Source of the DNA: Halorussus halobius
Lineage (GTDB): Archaea; Halobacteriota; Halobacteria; Halobacteriales; Haladaptataceae
Assembly: GCF_004765805.1 (NCBI RefSeq)
Contig: NZ_ML219773.1
Location: forward strand, 1,054,001-1,118,000
DNA: 64,000 nucleotides
Direction of reading: 5' to 3'
This document shows positions 25,762 to 35,510 of this stretch, piece after piece. Position numbers and translations under genes: made by a program. Position 1 is the first letter of the stretch; each line of letters starts with the position of its first letter. The notes beneath the pieces are model-generated. The model was not told the origin of the DNA. It worked only from the letters and a program-made list of their open reading frames with translations, and did not search any database.

Positions 25762-26817
25762 ATGACGGACGCGAGCGCCGGGACGCTGGAAGCGCAGGTG
25801 ATGGGCGCGGTCGAACAGCGACGCGAACTCGTCAACGAGGCCATCGAGACCGACCTCCCCGTCGAGGAGCCCGAGCGCCTCTACGAGGCCGCCCGCTACC
25901 TGCTCGACGCGGGGGGCAAGCGCCTGCGACCGACCGTCCTGTTGCTCGTCGCCGAGGCGCTCGCCGATATCGACCCCGAGGCGGCCGACTACCGCGACTT
26001 TCCCGCGTTGACGGGGGGAACGGTCGACGTGATGTCGGCGGCCGTCTCCATCGAGGTCATCCAGTCGTTCACGCTCATCCACGACGACATCATGGACGAC
26101 GACGACCTCCGGCGGGGCGTGCCGGCGGTCCACCGCGAGTACGACACCTCGACCGCGATTCTGGCGGGCGACACGCTCTACTCCAAGGCGTTCGAGATAC
26201 TCGTGGAGGCCGAGGCCGCCCCCGAGCGCATCGTGGAGGCGACCGACGTGCTGGCGACGACCTGCACCAACATCTGCGAGGGGCAGGCCCTCGACATCGC
26301 GTTCGAGGACCGGACCGACGTGTTGCCCGCGGAGTACCTCCAGATGGTCGAGGACAAGACCGCGGTCCTCTACGGTGCCTCGGCGACCATCCCGGCCATC
26401 CTGCTGGGTGCCGACGACCGGACGGTCGACGAGCTCTACCGGTACGGCATCGACGTGGGCCGGGCGTTCCAGATTCAGGACGACGTGCTCGACCTGACGG
26501 TGCCAAGCGAGAAGCTGGGCAAACAGCGGGGCAGCGACCTCGTGGAGGACAAACAGACCCTCATCACGCTCCACGCCCGCGAGCAGGGCGTCGACGTGGA
26601 CTCGCTGGTCGAGACCGACGACGTCGACGCCGTCACCGAGGCGGAGATCGACGAGGCGGTCGCCCGGCTCGAAGACGCCGGGAGCATCGACTACGCGACC
26701 GACAGGGCCCAACAGCTCGTCTCGACGGGCAAGGACCGGCTCTCGGTCCTCCCGGACAACGAGGCCCGCGAACTGCTCGAGGGCATCGCCGACTACCTCA
26801 TCGAACGCGGGTACTGA
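25762..26817 (+). CDS. idsA: Geranylgeranyl (polyprenyl) diphosphate synthase
   Basis: A 351-residue trans-prenyltransferase that builds C15 to C20 chains for archaeal lipids and carotenoids. The first aspartate-rich motif is HDDIMDDDDLRRG (about 109-121) and the second is QIQDDVLDLT (about 238-247). GGKRLRPTVLLL near 52 binds isopentenyl diphosphate. The start is five bases after the RNase J stop, so the two are likely co-transcribed. Confidence 0.93.
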   Translation: MTDASAGTLEAQVMGAVEQRRELVNEAIETDLPVEEPERLYEAARYLLDAGGKRLRPTVLLLVAEALADIDPEAADYRDFPALTGGTVDVMSAAVSIEVIQSFTLIHDDIMDDDDLRRGVPAVHREYDTSTAILAGDTLYSKAFEILVEAEAAPERIVEATDVLATTCTNICEGQALDIAFEDRTDVLPAEYLQMVEDKTAVLYGASATIPAILLGADDRTVDELYRYGIDVGRAFQIQDDVLDLTVPSEKLGKQRGSDLVEDKQTLITLHAREQGVDVDSLVETDDVDAVTEAEIDEAVARLEDAGSIDYATDRAQQLVSTGKDRLSVLPDNEARELLEGIADYLIERGY

Positions 26818-26952
26818 CCGGGACGGTCGTCCCCGGCGCTCGTTCTCGGCGACGGACGAATCGCTCGACAGCAGCGTGAGAGAAATCGATGTCGGCCGCC
26901 CGCGGGTGACAAGCGCCGGCGGGGCGGAACTACTCGTCCTGTGGGGGAGAAA

Positions 26953-27354
26953 CTACTCGTCCGGGAACTCCTTGTAGTGGGTGTGTTCGAGATACTCTTC
27001 TATCGTCGGCTGTCGCCAGTAGCGGACGGCGTCGCTACGAGCGTCGTACTCCACGACGTCGGCGTCGGCGAGTCGGGGCAGATGGACCTCGCGGAGCCCG
27101 TCCGCGACCTCGCGGCGGAGCGACTCGGCGAGTTCCGACTCGCCCGCCCGGGCCTCCAGCATCGCCACCTCGTCGGCGAGGCTGCCGACGTCGGTGAGTC
27201 CGTCCTCCGTGCCGACGAGCGCGTACATCGCGTAGCGGCGACGGCGGTCCGCCAGCAGGTCGAACACCGTGTCGAACGAGGGCGTTCTGACCGCGCGACC
27301 GCTTCGGAGGGCGTGGTCGCTCTCTCGGCCCGACCTGACTGAATCGTTGCTCAT
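26953..27354 (-). CDS. Winged-helix regulator-like protein (DUF7344 type)
   Basis: A 133-residue protein with one winged-helix domain (about 27-115). FDTVFDLLADRRRRYAMYAL is the first helix pair, LRREVADGLREVHLPRLADA leads to the recognition region, and DVVEYDARSDAVRYWR is the wing. This pattern is shared by a large haloarchaeal group of small HTH proteins. The N-terminal 20 residues are polar, and the frame extends upstream to 27411 without a better start. The target genes are unknown. Confidence 0.78.
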   Translation of the reverse strand: MSNDSVRSGRESDHALRSGRAVRTPSFDTVFDLLADRRRRYAMYALVGTEDGLTDVGSLADEVAMLEARAGESELAESLRREVADGLREVHLPRLADADVVEYDARSDAVRYWRQPTIEEYLEHTHYKEFPDE

Positions 27355-27492
27355 CGCGGGTGACCTCCACCACCAGGTTCCGCCAGCGGGGACAACAAAC
27401 CCATGCCTCAACAGTTAGGTACGCCGGGGAGAGAGTGTCAGATGCCGAACGATAGGGGTCTGGACGGTCCCGGGGCGGACGCGCCGGCCGAC

Positions 27493-29205
27493 TCAGGGGT
27501 CGAGATACGTCCCGACGAGCTTGCGCTGTGCGGCCTGGAGGTGCTGGTGGAGCGTCGGCGAGGAGATGCCCAGCGAGTCGGCCACCTGCTCGCCGGTGCT
27601 CCCGCGGGGGTACTCGTAGTACCCCGCGAAGTAGGCGGTCTGAAGTGCGGTCCGCTGTTTGTCGGTCAGGTCCCGGTCGAGCGTCCCCCGGAACTCCGCG
27701 GCGGTGTACACCGGCCGGTCGACCTCCTGCTTGCTCGCGAGCTCGGCGTCGGGGTAGGTCGTCCGGAACCCGTCGACTATCGACCGGACGTCCGCGTCCG
27801 CCGACGCCTCCGCGACGTACCGGGCCGTGCCGCCCTCCGCCACGGCCCCCGTGACCACCGCGCCGGCCGTCAGAAGCCGGTCGACGCCCGACCACGTCAG
27901 GTCGAGTTCGAGCAGCCCGCCGTCGCCCTCGTCGGTCACGACCCGGCGGTCGTCGGTCGCGCCCAGCTCGCCGAGCCGACGGGCGACGGTCCCGGCCGAC
28001 GCGCCCTCGACCGCGACGTACTCGAGGACCCGGTCGTCGGAGACGGGAACGACGCCCTCCAGCTCGAACCGGGCGTCGAGTTCCGCGGAGAGACTGGCGA
28101 ACGCCGACCGCTGGCTGTCGACCCGGAACTCCAGTTCGACCGCGGTGTCCGACAGCAACAGGTTCCGGTTCCGGACCGCGTCGATGGCGAACGAGACGAG
28201 CTCGCCCAGCGTCTCCAGCGCGGTCAGTTCCCGGTCGCCGAACGCCCCGCTGCATCCGCCGCTTACGCCCAGCACGCCGTCGTTCGTGGAGCCGTGCGAC
28301 AGCGGGACCAGCGCCGCCGCCGCCATCCCGAGGTCGAGCATGATCTCGCGCTCGCGCTCCGAGAGGACGTCCGTCTCGGCCACGTCCGAGACCACCACCG
28401 ACTCGTCCTCGCTCACGACCCGGGCCAAGGAGTTGTCCTCGTCGGCCCGGGTGCTCGTCGCCGCCACGAGGGGCGCTATCTCGTCGCGGTCGACGCCCTC
28501 GACCACGCTGGGGTCGGTGCACTCGTCTTTGACCCACGGACCGCCGACCCACGCGAACTGATACAGCGCCGAGTCGGCCAGTCGCTCGCAGACGACGCGT
28601 TCTATCTCCTCGCGGCTCGCCGACCCCACCAGCGACTGGAGGACGTCGTGGACGAGGTCGTTGACGCGACTCAGGCGGTCGAGTTCGTCGGCCCGCGCGG
28701 CGGGTTCCCGCTCGACGACGACGCCCGTCGCGGGGGCTGGGGCGGCCGCGACCGCCCGGTCGACGCGCTCGCGGAGGCGTTCGCCGCCGACCGACTTGGG
28801 CAGGTAGTCGGTGACGCCCCGACCGACGGCCTCGCTCGCGAGCGCCTCGCTGCCGGAGTCGGTGTAGAGCACGAACGGGAGGCCGGGGTGGCGCTCCCGG
28901 ACGACTTCGAGCAGGTCCAGCCCGTCGGTCTCGGGCAGGTCGTGTTCGCTGACGACGCAGTCGACGGTCCGGGGCGACGCGAGCCGGTCGAGCGCGACCC
29001 CGCCGGTGGGGACGGCCGACACCGCCACGTCGTCGGCCGCCGACAGCGTCGACGGCGGGTCGGCGTCGTCGACGTAGAGGACTCGAATCGCGGACTCGGG
29101 CGGCTCGACGACCCGCGCGTCGGCGGCCGTCCCGGCGTTCCGGGTCGAGCCGTCGCGGTCGGACTCGGCCGTCGGTCGCACCGGGGTCGGCTGCTCCGAG
29201 GTCAC
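27493..29205 (-). CDS. Bat-type regulator: receiver-like, GAF and HTH-10 domains
   Basis: A 570-residue haloarchaeal regulator. Order of domains: a polar N-terminus; a response-regulator-like domain (about 40-150, IRVLYVDDADPPS and CVVSEHDLPETDGLDLL); a GAF domain (about 175-325); a Bat-type beta domain (about 330-500); and the C-terminal HTH-10 DNA-binding domain (TDKQRTALQTAYFAGYYEYP, then LGISSPTLHQHLQAAQRK). In the receiver the phosphoacceptor position is E-H-D, so phosphorylation is uncertain. It probably senses redox, light or a small molecule through GAF, like bacterio-opsin activator. The GTG start follows an ACACTTTC-like promoter region. Confidence 0.85.
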   Translation of the reverse strand: MTSEQPTPVRPTAESDRDGSTRNAGTAADARVVEPPESAIRVLYVDDADPPSTLSAADDVAVSAVPTGGVALDRLASPRTVDCVVSEHDLPETDGLDLLEVVRERHPGLPFVLYTDSGSEALASEAVGRGVTDYLPKSVGGERLRERVDRAVAAAPAPATGVVVEREPAARADELDRLSRVNDLVHDVLQSLVGSASREEIERVVCERLADSALYQFAWVGGPWVKDECTDPSVVEGVDRDEIAPLVAATSTRADEDNSLARVVSEDESVVVSDVAETDVLSEREREIMLDLGMAAAALVPLSHGSTNDGVLGVSGGCSGAFGDRELTALETLGELVSFAIDAVRNRNLLLSDTAVELEFRVDSQRSAFASLSAELDARFELEGVVPVSDDRVLEYVAVEGASAGTVARRLGELGATDDRRVVTDEGDGGLLELDLTWSGVDRLLTAGAVVTGAVAEGGTARYVAEASADADVRSIVDGFRTTYPDAELASKQEVDRPVYTAAEFRGTLDRDLTDKQRTALQTAYFAGYYEYPRGSTGEQVADSLGISSPTLHQHLQAAQRKLVGTYLDP

Positions 29206-29336
29206 GTTCTAAATGCGCGATACACGCCCGGAAAGGAAAGTGTATTGGTCAACTGTGATACGTCTCCGCGCGGCGAGACCCCGGACTCGGTTCGAATCCG
29301 GTCCAGTTTTCCCCGGGACGCTCGAATCGGTCGCCA

Positions 29337-31067
29337 ATGAACGACGAACTGCGAGCGCGCGTCGAGCGCGAGGTCGAGACCCACGCCCTCGTCAACGCAG
29401 TCAAGCACGGCAGCGAGGCCGACGTGGGCGCTATCATGGGACCGCTGATGGGCGAGAACCCCGAGTTCCGCGAGCACGGCGACGAGATTCCGAGCGTCGC
29501 CGGCCCGGTCGTCGCGGAGGTCAACGGTCTGAGCGCCGACGAGCGCCGCGAGCGTCTGGCCGACCTTGCGCCCGACCGGCTCGAAGCACTGGAGCGAGAA
29601 GACGAGGGCGACGACACGGTCCTGCCCGACCTGCCCGCGGTCGACGAGTACGACGAGATACGGATGCGGCTCGCCCCGAACCCCAACGGGCCGTGGCACA
29701 TCGGCCACGCCCGGATGCCGGCGGTCATCGGCACCTACGCCGAGGAGTACGACGGCGAGTTCGTCGTCCGGTTCGACGACACCAACCCCGAGGCCGGCGT
29801 GGGCCGGCCCATCCCGTGGGCGTACGACGAGATTCTGGACGAGGTCGAATATCTGGGGTTCGAGCCCGCCGAAGTGTACCGGGCCAGCGACCGGCTCGAA
29901 ACCTACTACGACCACGCTCGGGACCTCATCGAGAAAGGCGGGGCCTACACCTGCTCGTGTTCGGGCGAGGCGTTCTCGGAGCTGAAGAACTCGGCCGAGG
30001 CGTGCCCGCACCGCGAGAAGGACCCCGAGACCACGATGGCGGAGTTCGAGGCCATGGTCGACGGCGAGTACGAGTCGGGCGAGATAGTCCTACGGGTCAA
30101 GACCGACATCGAACACAAGAACCCGGCGCTCCGGGACTGGGTGGCGTTCCGCATCATCGACACGCCACACCCCCGCGAGGCGGCCGAACAGTTCCGATGT
30201 TGGCCCATGCTCGACTTCCAGTCGGGCGTCGACGACCACCTGACCGGCGTGACTCACATCATCCGGGGCATCGACCTGCAGGACTCCGCGAAGCGCCAGC
30301 AGTTCGTCTACGACTACTTCGGCTGGGAGTACCCCGAAGTGGTCCACTGGGGCCACGTGCAGGTCGACGAGTACGACGTGAAGATGTCGACCTCGACCAT
30401 CCGGGAACTCATCGAGTCGGGCGAACTGGACGGCTGGGACGACCCGCGCGCCCCCACGATTCCGAGCGTCCGCCGCCGGGGGATTCGGGGCGAGGCGCTC
30501 GTGGACGCCATGGTCGAACTCGGGACCTCGACCAGCAACGTCGACCTCGCCATGAGTTCGGTGTACGCCAACAACCGCGAACTGATAGACGACGACGCGG
30601 ACCGCTACTTCTTCGTGCGCCAGCCCAGCGCGGAGTTCACGGTCACGGGAGACGCGCCCGACGCCGCCCACCCGCCCGTCCACCCCGACCACGACGAGCG
30701 GGGCACTCGGGACATCGACCCCGGTAATCGGGTCAGCATCGAGGAAGCCGACGTGCCCGCGGACGGCGAGCGCGTCTGGCTCAAAGGCTTCGGGTGTTTC
30801 CGCAGGGACGGCGACGAACTCGACTACGCGGGCGACGACATCGCGGCGGTCCGCGAGGAGGGCGTCGACGTCATCCACTGGGTGCCGGCCGACTCGTCGA
30901 CCCTCACGCAGATGCGCCACATGGACGGCGACGTGGTGGGCTACGCCGAACCGGGACTCCGCGAGGCCGACCCCGACGAGATGGTCCAGTTCGAGCGCGT
31001 GGGCTTCGCCCGCGTCGACCGTCAGGAGGCCGACGACGAGACGGTCGTCTACTTCGCCCACGAGTAG
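29337..31067 (+). CDS. gltX: Glutamyl-tRNA synthetase, archaeal type
   Basis: A 576-residue class I synthetase that charges tRNA-Glu and, in archaea, tRNA-Gln for later amidation. Motifs are PNPNGPWHIGHAR (HIGH near 120) and DVKMSTSTI (KMSKS-like, near 348). The N-terminal archaeal and eukaryotic extension is present (about 1-100), and the beta-barrel anticodon domain follows (RVSIEEADVPADGERVWLKG). FDDTNPEAGVGRP lies between the two motifs. The T-arm-like TTCGAATCC about 50 bases upstream is not part of a tRNA. Confidence 0.95.
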   Translation: MNDELRARVEREVETHALVNAVKHGSEADVGAIMGPLMGENPEFREHGDEIPSVAGPVVAEVNGLSADERRERLADLAPDRLEALEREDEGDDTVLPDLPAVDEYDEIRMRLAPNPNGPWHIGHARMPAVIGTYAEEYDGEFVVRFDDTNPEAGVGRPIPWAYDEILDEVEYLGFEPAEVYRASDRLETYYDHARDLIEKGGAYTCSCSGEAFSELKNSAEACPHREKDPETTMAEFEAMVDGEYESGEIVLRVKTDIEHKNPALRDWVAFRIIDTPHPREAAEQFRCWPMLDFQSGVDDHLTGVTHIIRGIDLQDSAKRQQFVYDYFGWEYPEVVHWGHVQVDEYDVKMSTSTIRELIESGELDGWDDPRAPTIPSVRRRGIRGEALVDAMVELGTSTSNVDLAMSSVYANNRELIDDDADRYFFVRQPSAEFTVTGDAPDAAHPPVHPDHDERGTRDIDPGNRVSIEEADVPADGERVWLKGFGCFRRDGDELDYAGDDIAAVREEGVDVIHWVPADSSTLTQMRHMDGDVVGYAEPGLREADPDEMVQFERVGFARVDRQEADDETVVYFAHE

Positions 31068-31103
31068 ACTGCGTGCCGGCGTACTGATTCTCGACACGGG
31101 CGC

Positions 31104-31248
31104 GCTCGGTGACGCCTTCCACGGGTGGATGCGCTCGACGAGACTGACCACGATAGCGTGCGCTCGGTGACGCCGACCACGAGGGGATGTGCTCGGTGAC
31201 GCCGACCACGAGGGGATGTGCTCGGTGACGCCTTCCACCGGAACGCGC
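31104..31248 (+). repeat. 29 bp tandem repeat array, five units
   Basis: Units begin at 31104, 31133, 31162, 31191 and 31220, exactly 29 bases apart, each starting GCTCG. Typical content is CTCGGTGACGCCGACCACG; the second unit is the most diverged and the third and fourth are nearly identical. A sixth, out-of-register copy starts near 31274. The 29-base period is not a multiple of three, which argues against a protein repeat. Confidence 0.85.
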
Positions 31249-31453
31249 CCGAGGAACCGAACCGCCGGGGTGCGCTCGGTGACACAGCCACCGAGGGCGG
31301 GACTGAAAGGGGCCGCCCGCTCGCGTTCAGTTCAGTCGTCTCAGCGACCCCTATCCTCGCGCGGGCTGTGCGGAGAGCGCGAGGATATGTCGCTGAGCGG
31401 CCTCCTCGTGAGCGAAGCGAACGAGGGCTCGTCGGAACTCGCTTCCGACGGCG

Positions 31454-31616
31454 GCGAGCGGGCGGGGGCTTTCGGGGCGTCGTTCATCACGACAGTCAAG
31501 ACGCGACCGACCGAGCCAACGATACACAGCGAGCGGGCGGGGGCTTTCGGGGCGTCGTCTCGATACGTTCCAAAAGTAATAGTGGCGTCTCGTAGCGAGC
31601 GGGCGGGGGCTTTCGG
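31454..31616 (+). repeat. Three direct copies of a GC-rich 22-30 bp repeat
   Basis: Copies of GCGAGCGGGCGGGGGCTTTC lie at 31454-31483, 31529-31558 and 31595-31616. The first two are identical over 30 bases and the third over 22. Their spacing, 75 and 66 bases, is divisible by three, and one forward frame reads ERAGAFGAS in the first two and ERAGAFG in the third. The reverse complement resembles a dispersed repeat at 48097 and 61420. Confidence 0.8.
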
Positions 31617-31680
31617 AAAAGAAGCACCTCCGAACTTCGGTCCTCGTCCTCACGAACCCCGAACTGAACTTCGGTGCGAA

Positions 31681-31838
31681 GCTAGCTACTGCCGAGGCAA
31701 ATGAGTGCCCGCACCGCAACCGCAACCGTGACCGCGACCGCGCCTCGTCCTCCCCAACCGCCTGCGATGCTCACTGCGTTGCGCTTCTCGGCCCTCGCAC
31801 GCTTTGGCGCGAGATGAACTCGCGCCAGCGCGCGCCGG
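31681..31838 (+). repeat. Structured repeat element, copy 3
   Basis: The core TAGCTACTGCCGAGGCAAAT is followed by CCGCAACCGCAACCG, CCTCCCCAACCGCC, GCGCTTCTCGGCCC, and the terminal hairpin TGGCGCGAG (31805-31813), loop ATGAA, CTCGCGCCA (31819-31827). It then ends in GCGCGCGCCGG. Compared with copy 1, the loop is identical and the two inner stem pairs changed together. Confidence 0.75.
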
Positions 31839-31946
31839 AACGGGTGGACGACCATCGCGGAATCGTCCGTTGAACCATCGCGGAATACGAAGTTCGCCCC
31901 GAAGCACGCGCACGATCGACACGCCATCGCGGAACCTCCGAACCCC

Positions 31947-32033
31947 TCACCACCACTCCTCGTCGTCCGCCCACGGGACGTAGAGTCGGACCGTCGCGGG
32001 CTCCGAACAGCCGTCGTCGGCGCACTCGGTCAT
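31947..32033 (-). CDS. Very small protein or truncated zinc protein after tmcA
   Basis: A 28-codon frame, MTECADDGCSEPATVRLYVP, then WADDEEWW. It lies 23 bases after tmcA on the same strand. The MTxCAxxGC start with two cysteines looks like the first half of a small haloarchaeal zinc protein. The expected second cysteine/histidine pair is missing, and the frame stops next to CCATCGCGGAA repeats. It may therefore be a gene truncated by repeat insertion. As an intact gene it would be unusually short. Confidence 0.35.
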   Translation of the reverse strand: MTECADDGCSEPATVRLYVPWADDEEWW

Positions 32034-32056
32034 CCGGCCGCCCGACGCGCTCGCGG

Positions 32057-34354
32057 CTAATCGGTGTACCGCCGCTTTTCGGCCATCGCCGCCTCGCCGC
32101 CGTACCGGTCGACCAGCGGTTCGTAGGCGTCACCGAGCGCGCGCATGCACTGGCCCGCCGAGTGGAAGCCGAGTTCGTCGGCCACCGCGGGCCAGGGGTG
32201 GCCCTGCAACGCCTTCCGGACCAGCAGGCGCTCGGCGCGGGCGTCGAGCAGTCCCTCCCCGTCGACGAAGTACCGGAGCGCGACCCGGCGGAAGGGGCGT
32301 GGCGCGGCGTCGTACAGCCCCGGCCCGTACGCGCTCGCCGCGACCGCCCGCCAGTCCCACGCCGAGAGGTCCAACTCGACCGGCGCGTCGACCGTCCGGA
32401 GCAGTTCCCGCACCACGTCGGGGTCGGCGTCCCGGAGCGGGTCGGCCAGCATCGACGCGACCCGCGAGCCGAACCACTCGGCGTGGCGGTCGTGGAGTCC
32501 AGCGCCCGCCTCGGTCAGGGGGTCGAGCAGGAGCGCCGAATACTCCCCGCTTGCGTCGTTGCGCGTGGTCGAGAGCTGCACCGCGCGATAGCCGTTCGAC
32601 CGCCAGAACCGCAGCAGGTCGGGCGTCGCGCCGAACCCCGTCCCGAGCCAGTCGAACTCGCCTTCGAACTCCCCGCGAACCTCCGCGAGCAGGCGCGACC
32701 CGAGTCCGCGCGAGCGCACGGCGTGGTGGGTGGCGATGCGCAGCACGCGTAACCCCGTCGGACTCCCGGCGTCCTCGTCGCGGAGCTGGGAGGTCAGCAC
32801 GTCCGGGAGCATGTTGCCCCGCACCCGACCGCCCTCGTACATGTGTTCGCGCACGTCGGCGGGCAGGTCGCCCTCGCGCGCCAGCAGCGCCACGGCGGCG
32901 ACGTGGCCCGCTCGGGCAGACGACTCGCCGTCGACCACCAGCGCCCGGACCGCGAGGTTGGGCGCGTCGAGGACCCGCGCGAGGTCGTCGGGCTCGGTCC
33001 GGTAGTGAGCCAGCACGAGCAGGCCGAACGCCTCCCGGAGCAGGCTCTCGTCGGCCGCCAGTTCGGCGGGCGAGAGCGCGCGGTAGTCGACCGACTCGGG
33101 CGTCGCGTCCGCGACTACCTGCGCGACCGGCGGCCGGGCGTCCAGCAAGAGCGCGCGGAACGCCCACGTCTCCACGGGGTCGCCCGCAGCGTAGCGAATC
33201 GGCTCGTCGAGTCGCGTCTCGACGACCGCGTGGTCGCCGTCGGCGAGTCGGTCGCGGAACCGGACCGAGAACCCTCGACCAGCGCCCTCGTAGCCGTGGA
33301 CCGTCGTGGTGAACGCCAGCTTCCGAGCGGCCAGAAACCGTTCGAGCAACCGGACCGGGAGCGCGGCCGCCTCGTCCACGAAGACCGCGTCGGGAGCGTG
33401 CCCCTCGCTATCGAGCGACGCGACCGCTGCGGTGGGTTCGGCGAACCGAACTCGGCCGCCTCCGTCGACGGTGACGGTCCGGGGCGGCTCGTGGTCGGCG
33501 TCGAACTCGCATCCGACCGACGCCAGCAGTGCGGCCGCGCGGACGAACACCTCGCGGGCGCTCCGGTACTCCGGGGCCGTCACCAGCACGTCCGCGCCCT
33601 CGGCGGCGAGGCTGCCGGCGGCGATGCCCGCCGCGCTCGACTTCCCCCTGCCCCGGTCGGCGTCGACGACGACTGCGGTCGGTTCGGACTCGCCCGCGTC
33701 GCCACCCCGCAGGGCTTCCAGTTCCCGAACGACCGCCCGCTGGTCGTCGGTGAGACAGGCCGCGTACGCCTCGTCCGGGAAGCCGCGGTCGGGTGGGGAC
33801 GTGGTGGCGTCCGGAGCCCCGCCAGCGAGTCGCGGTGCCGGACGGGTCAGTCCGTCGCGCTCGACCACTCCGGCGTCGGCGTCGACGACCGCGACGCCGG
33901 GATGCGTTCGCAGCGTCTCGGCGAATCGCCGCCGGAAGCGCCCGGTCACGTCGGCGAGGTCGGCGGGCGGCACCGCCAGCGACTCGTCGAACTCGGTCCT
34001 GCGGCCGGGCAACTCCTCGAGCGGCGGGGTCAGGACGACGAACAGGCCGCCGCCGTCGACCGCGCCGGCGAGCCGACCCACCGCGTTGGGCCGGAAGTCG
34101 GCGTGGGCGTCGTACACCACGCAGTCGCGGGTGGTGCCGAGCAGTCGGTCGGCGCGTCGCGGCCCGACCTGCTCGCATCCGAGGTTCCCGGTGCCGACGA
34201 GCGTGGTCGCCCCGCGGTCGATTCCGGCCGCGTCGAGCGCCCGGGCGGCCGCCTCGTAACAGCCGTCCCGGTCGCCCGCGAGCGCGAGCAGTCGGCGCTG
34301 GTCGGTCGCCGCCGCCTCCTCGCGGAGCGCGGCGGCGACCTCGGCGAGGGTCAT
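32057..34354 (-). CDS. tmcA: tRNA(Met) cytidine acetyltransferase
   Basis: A 765-residue enzyme that acetylates cytidine 34 of elongator tRNA-Met using acetyl-CoA and ATP. It has an N-terminal DUF1726-like domain (1-150), an RNA-helicase-like ATPase with Walker [14 protein letters not shown] (about 233-245) and [13 protein letters not shown] (about 331-343). The GNAT acetyltransferase domain follows ([19 protein letters not shown]), then a C-terminal tRNA-binding domain. The ATG at 34354 is preferred over an upstream TTG. The extremely GC-rich overlapping frames on the other strand are not genes. Confidence 0.9.
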   Translation of the reverse strand: MTLAEVAAALREEAAATDQRRLLALAGDRDGCYEAAARALDAAGIDRGATTLVGTGNLGCEQVGPRRADRLLGTTRDCVVYDAHADFRPNAVGRLAGAVDGGGLFVVLTPPLEELPGRRTEFDESLAVPPADLADVTGRFRRRFAETLRTHPGVAVVDADAGVVERDGLTRPAPRLAGGAPDATTSPPDRGFPDEAYAACLTDDQRAVVRELEALRGGDAGESEPTAVVVDADRGRGKSSAAGIAAGSLAAEGADVLVTAPEYRSAREVFVRAAALLASVGCEFDADHEPPRTVTVDGGGRVRFAEPTAAVASLDSEGHAPDAVFVDEAAALPVRLLERFLAARKLAFTTTVHGYEGAGRGFSVRFRDRLADGDHAVVETRLDEPIRYAAGDPVETWAFRALLLDARPPVAQVVADATPESVDYRALSPAELAADESLLREAFGLLVLAHYRTEPDDLARVLDAPNLAVRALVVDGESSARAGHVAAVALLAREGDLPADVREHMYEGGRVRGNMLPDVLTSQLRDEDAGSPTGLRVLRIATHHAVRSRGLGSRLLAEVRGEFEGEFDWLGTGFGATPDLLRFWRSNGYRAVQLSTTRNDASGEYSALLLDPLTEAGAGLHDRHAEWFGSRVASMLADPLRDADPDVVRELLRTVDAPVELDLSAWDWRAVAASAYGPGLYDAAPRPFRRVALRYFVDGEGLLDARAERLLVRKALQGHPWPAVADELGFHSAGQCMRALGDAYEPLVDRYGGEAAMAEKRRYTD

Positions 34355-34484
34355 GTCCGGAGGTTGCGTCGAGACGGGCAAGGGCGTTGTGCATCCGCGC
34401 CGGTGGGGCGCGACTGGCGTCCCCGGACGCGGCGGCCGTCCCCCTCCGAGGGTTTATCTATCGCACGCTCGTACTGTCGAACTC

Positions 34485-35468
34485 ATGACCGGGCCGATCC
34501 GCCAGCGAGAGCGAGGGGCCGACCGGGGGGAAACCGAACGCGATGGGACCGAACGCACCGAATCGGGGGGCGTGCGGACCTGTCCCGAGTGCGAGGCCGA
34601 CTCGCTCGTGTCGGACGCTGGCGGGAGCGAACTGGTGTGCGAGGACTGCGGGCTCGTGGTCGAGGAGAACAACGTCGACCGTGGGCCGGAGTGGCGGGCG
34701 TTCAACCACCAGGAGCGCCAGAACAAGAGCCGGGTGGGTGCGCCGACCACCCAGACGATGCACGACAAGGGGCTGACGACCACCATCGACTGGAAGAACA
34801 AGGACGCCTACGGACGGTCGCTCTCGTCGGAAAAGCGCAGCCAGATGCACCGCCTGCGCAAGTGGCAAGAGCGCATCCGGACGAAGGACGCGGGCGAGCG
34901 CAACCTCCAGTTCGCGCTGAGCGAACTCAACCGGATGTCGTCGGCGCTCGGCGTCCCAAAGTCCGTACAGGAGGTGGCGTCGGTCATCTATCGGCGGGCG
35001 TTGAAGGAGGACCTCATCCGGGGCCGGTCCATCGAGGGGGTCGCGACCGCCACGCTGTACGCCGCCTGCCGCAAGGAGGGCATCCCCCGCAGTCTAGAGG
35101 AGGTCTCGGAGGTCTCGCGGGTCGAGCGCAAGGAAATCGGCCGCACCTACCGCTACGTCTCCCAGGAGCTCCAGCTCGGGATGGAGCCGGTCGACCCGAA
35201 GAAGTACGTGCCCCGCTTTTGCTCGGAACTCGACCTCCCCGAGGAGGTCCAGAGCAAGGCCAACGAAATCATCGAAACCACCGCCGAGAAGGGATTGCTG
35301 TCGGGCAAGTCGCCGACGGGGTACGCGGCCGCCGCCATCTACGCCGCCTCGCTGCTCTGTAACGAGAAAAAGACCCAGCGCGAGGTCGCCGACGTCGCCC
35401 AGGTCACCGAAGTCACCATCCGCAACCGCTACCAGGAACAGATCGAGGCCATCGGACTTTACAACTGA
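34485..35468 (+). CDS. tfb: Transcription initiation factor IIB (TFB)
   Basis: A 327-residue TFB, which bridges TBP and RNA polymerase at the promoter. It has an N-terminal zinc ribbon (C33, C36, C52, C55) and the B-reader region [20 protein letters not shown]. Two cyclin folds follow (about 125-215 and 225-320), ending in the promoter-reading helix [19 protein letters not shown]. Haloarchaea have several TFB paralogues with different promoters. A GGTTTATCTA box 25-33 bases upstream supports the start. Confidence 0.94.
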   Translation: MTGPIRQRERGADRGETERDGTERTESGGVRTCPECEADSLVSDAGGSELVCEDCGLVVEENNVDRGPEWRAFNHQERQNKSRVGAPTTQTMHDKGLTTTIDWKNKDAYGRSLSSEKRSQMHRLRKWQERIRTKDAGERNLQFALSELNRMSSALGVPKSVQEVASVIYRRALKEDLIRGRSIEGVATATLYAACRKEGIPRSLEEVSEVSRVERKEIGRTYRYVSQELQLGMEPVDPKKYVPRFCSELDLPEEVQSKANEIIETTAEKGLLSGKSPTGYAAAAIYAASLLCNEKKTQREVADVAQVTEVTIRNRYQEQIEAIGLYN

Positions 35469-35510
35469 GAGCCCGTAGGGCGGCCTAACGTGACCGTGGG
35501 GAGTGTCCGA

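Larger units (their letters stand above)
31068..31946. other. Gene-free region rich in repeats
   Basis: An 879-base gap between gltX and a small minus-strand frame. In order it holds a 29 bp tandem array (31104-31248), hairpins such as CTCGGTG-ACACAGC-CACCGAG (31275-31293) and a three-copy GC-rich repeat (31454-31616). Then come the third copy of the structured element (31681-31838) and three copies of CCATCGCGGAA (31852, 31875, 31924). The open frames across it, up to 171 codons, are repeat-driven and I do not call them. Confidence 0.7.

Noticed and set aside
29281-29310. T-arm-like GGTTCGAATCCGGTCC upstream of gltX
   Set aside because: No acceptor stem or anticodon arm can be built around it, and the pairing after the T arm fails.
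31104-31248. CRISPR array
   Set aside because: The units are contiguous with no unique spacers and no cas genes nearby; it is a plain tandem repeat.
31189-31704. A 171-codon plus-strand frame in the repeat region
   Set aside because: It runs through the 29 bp tandem array out of phase, the three-copy repeat and into the structured element, and its content follows from the repeats.
32843-35362. An 839-codon plus-strand frame overlapping tmcA
   Set aside because: The opposite strand encodes a full TmcA with Walker A and GNAT motifs; this frame has none of its own and runs into the TFB region.
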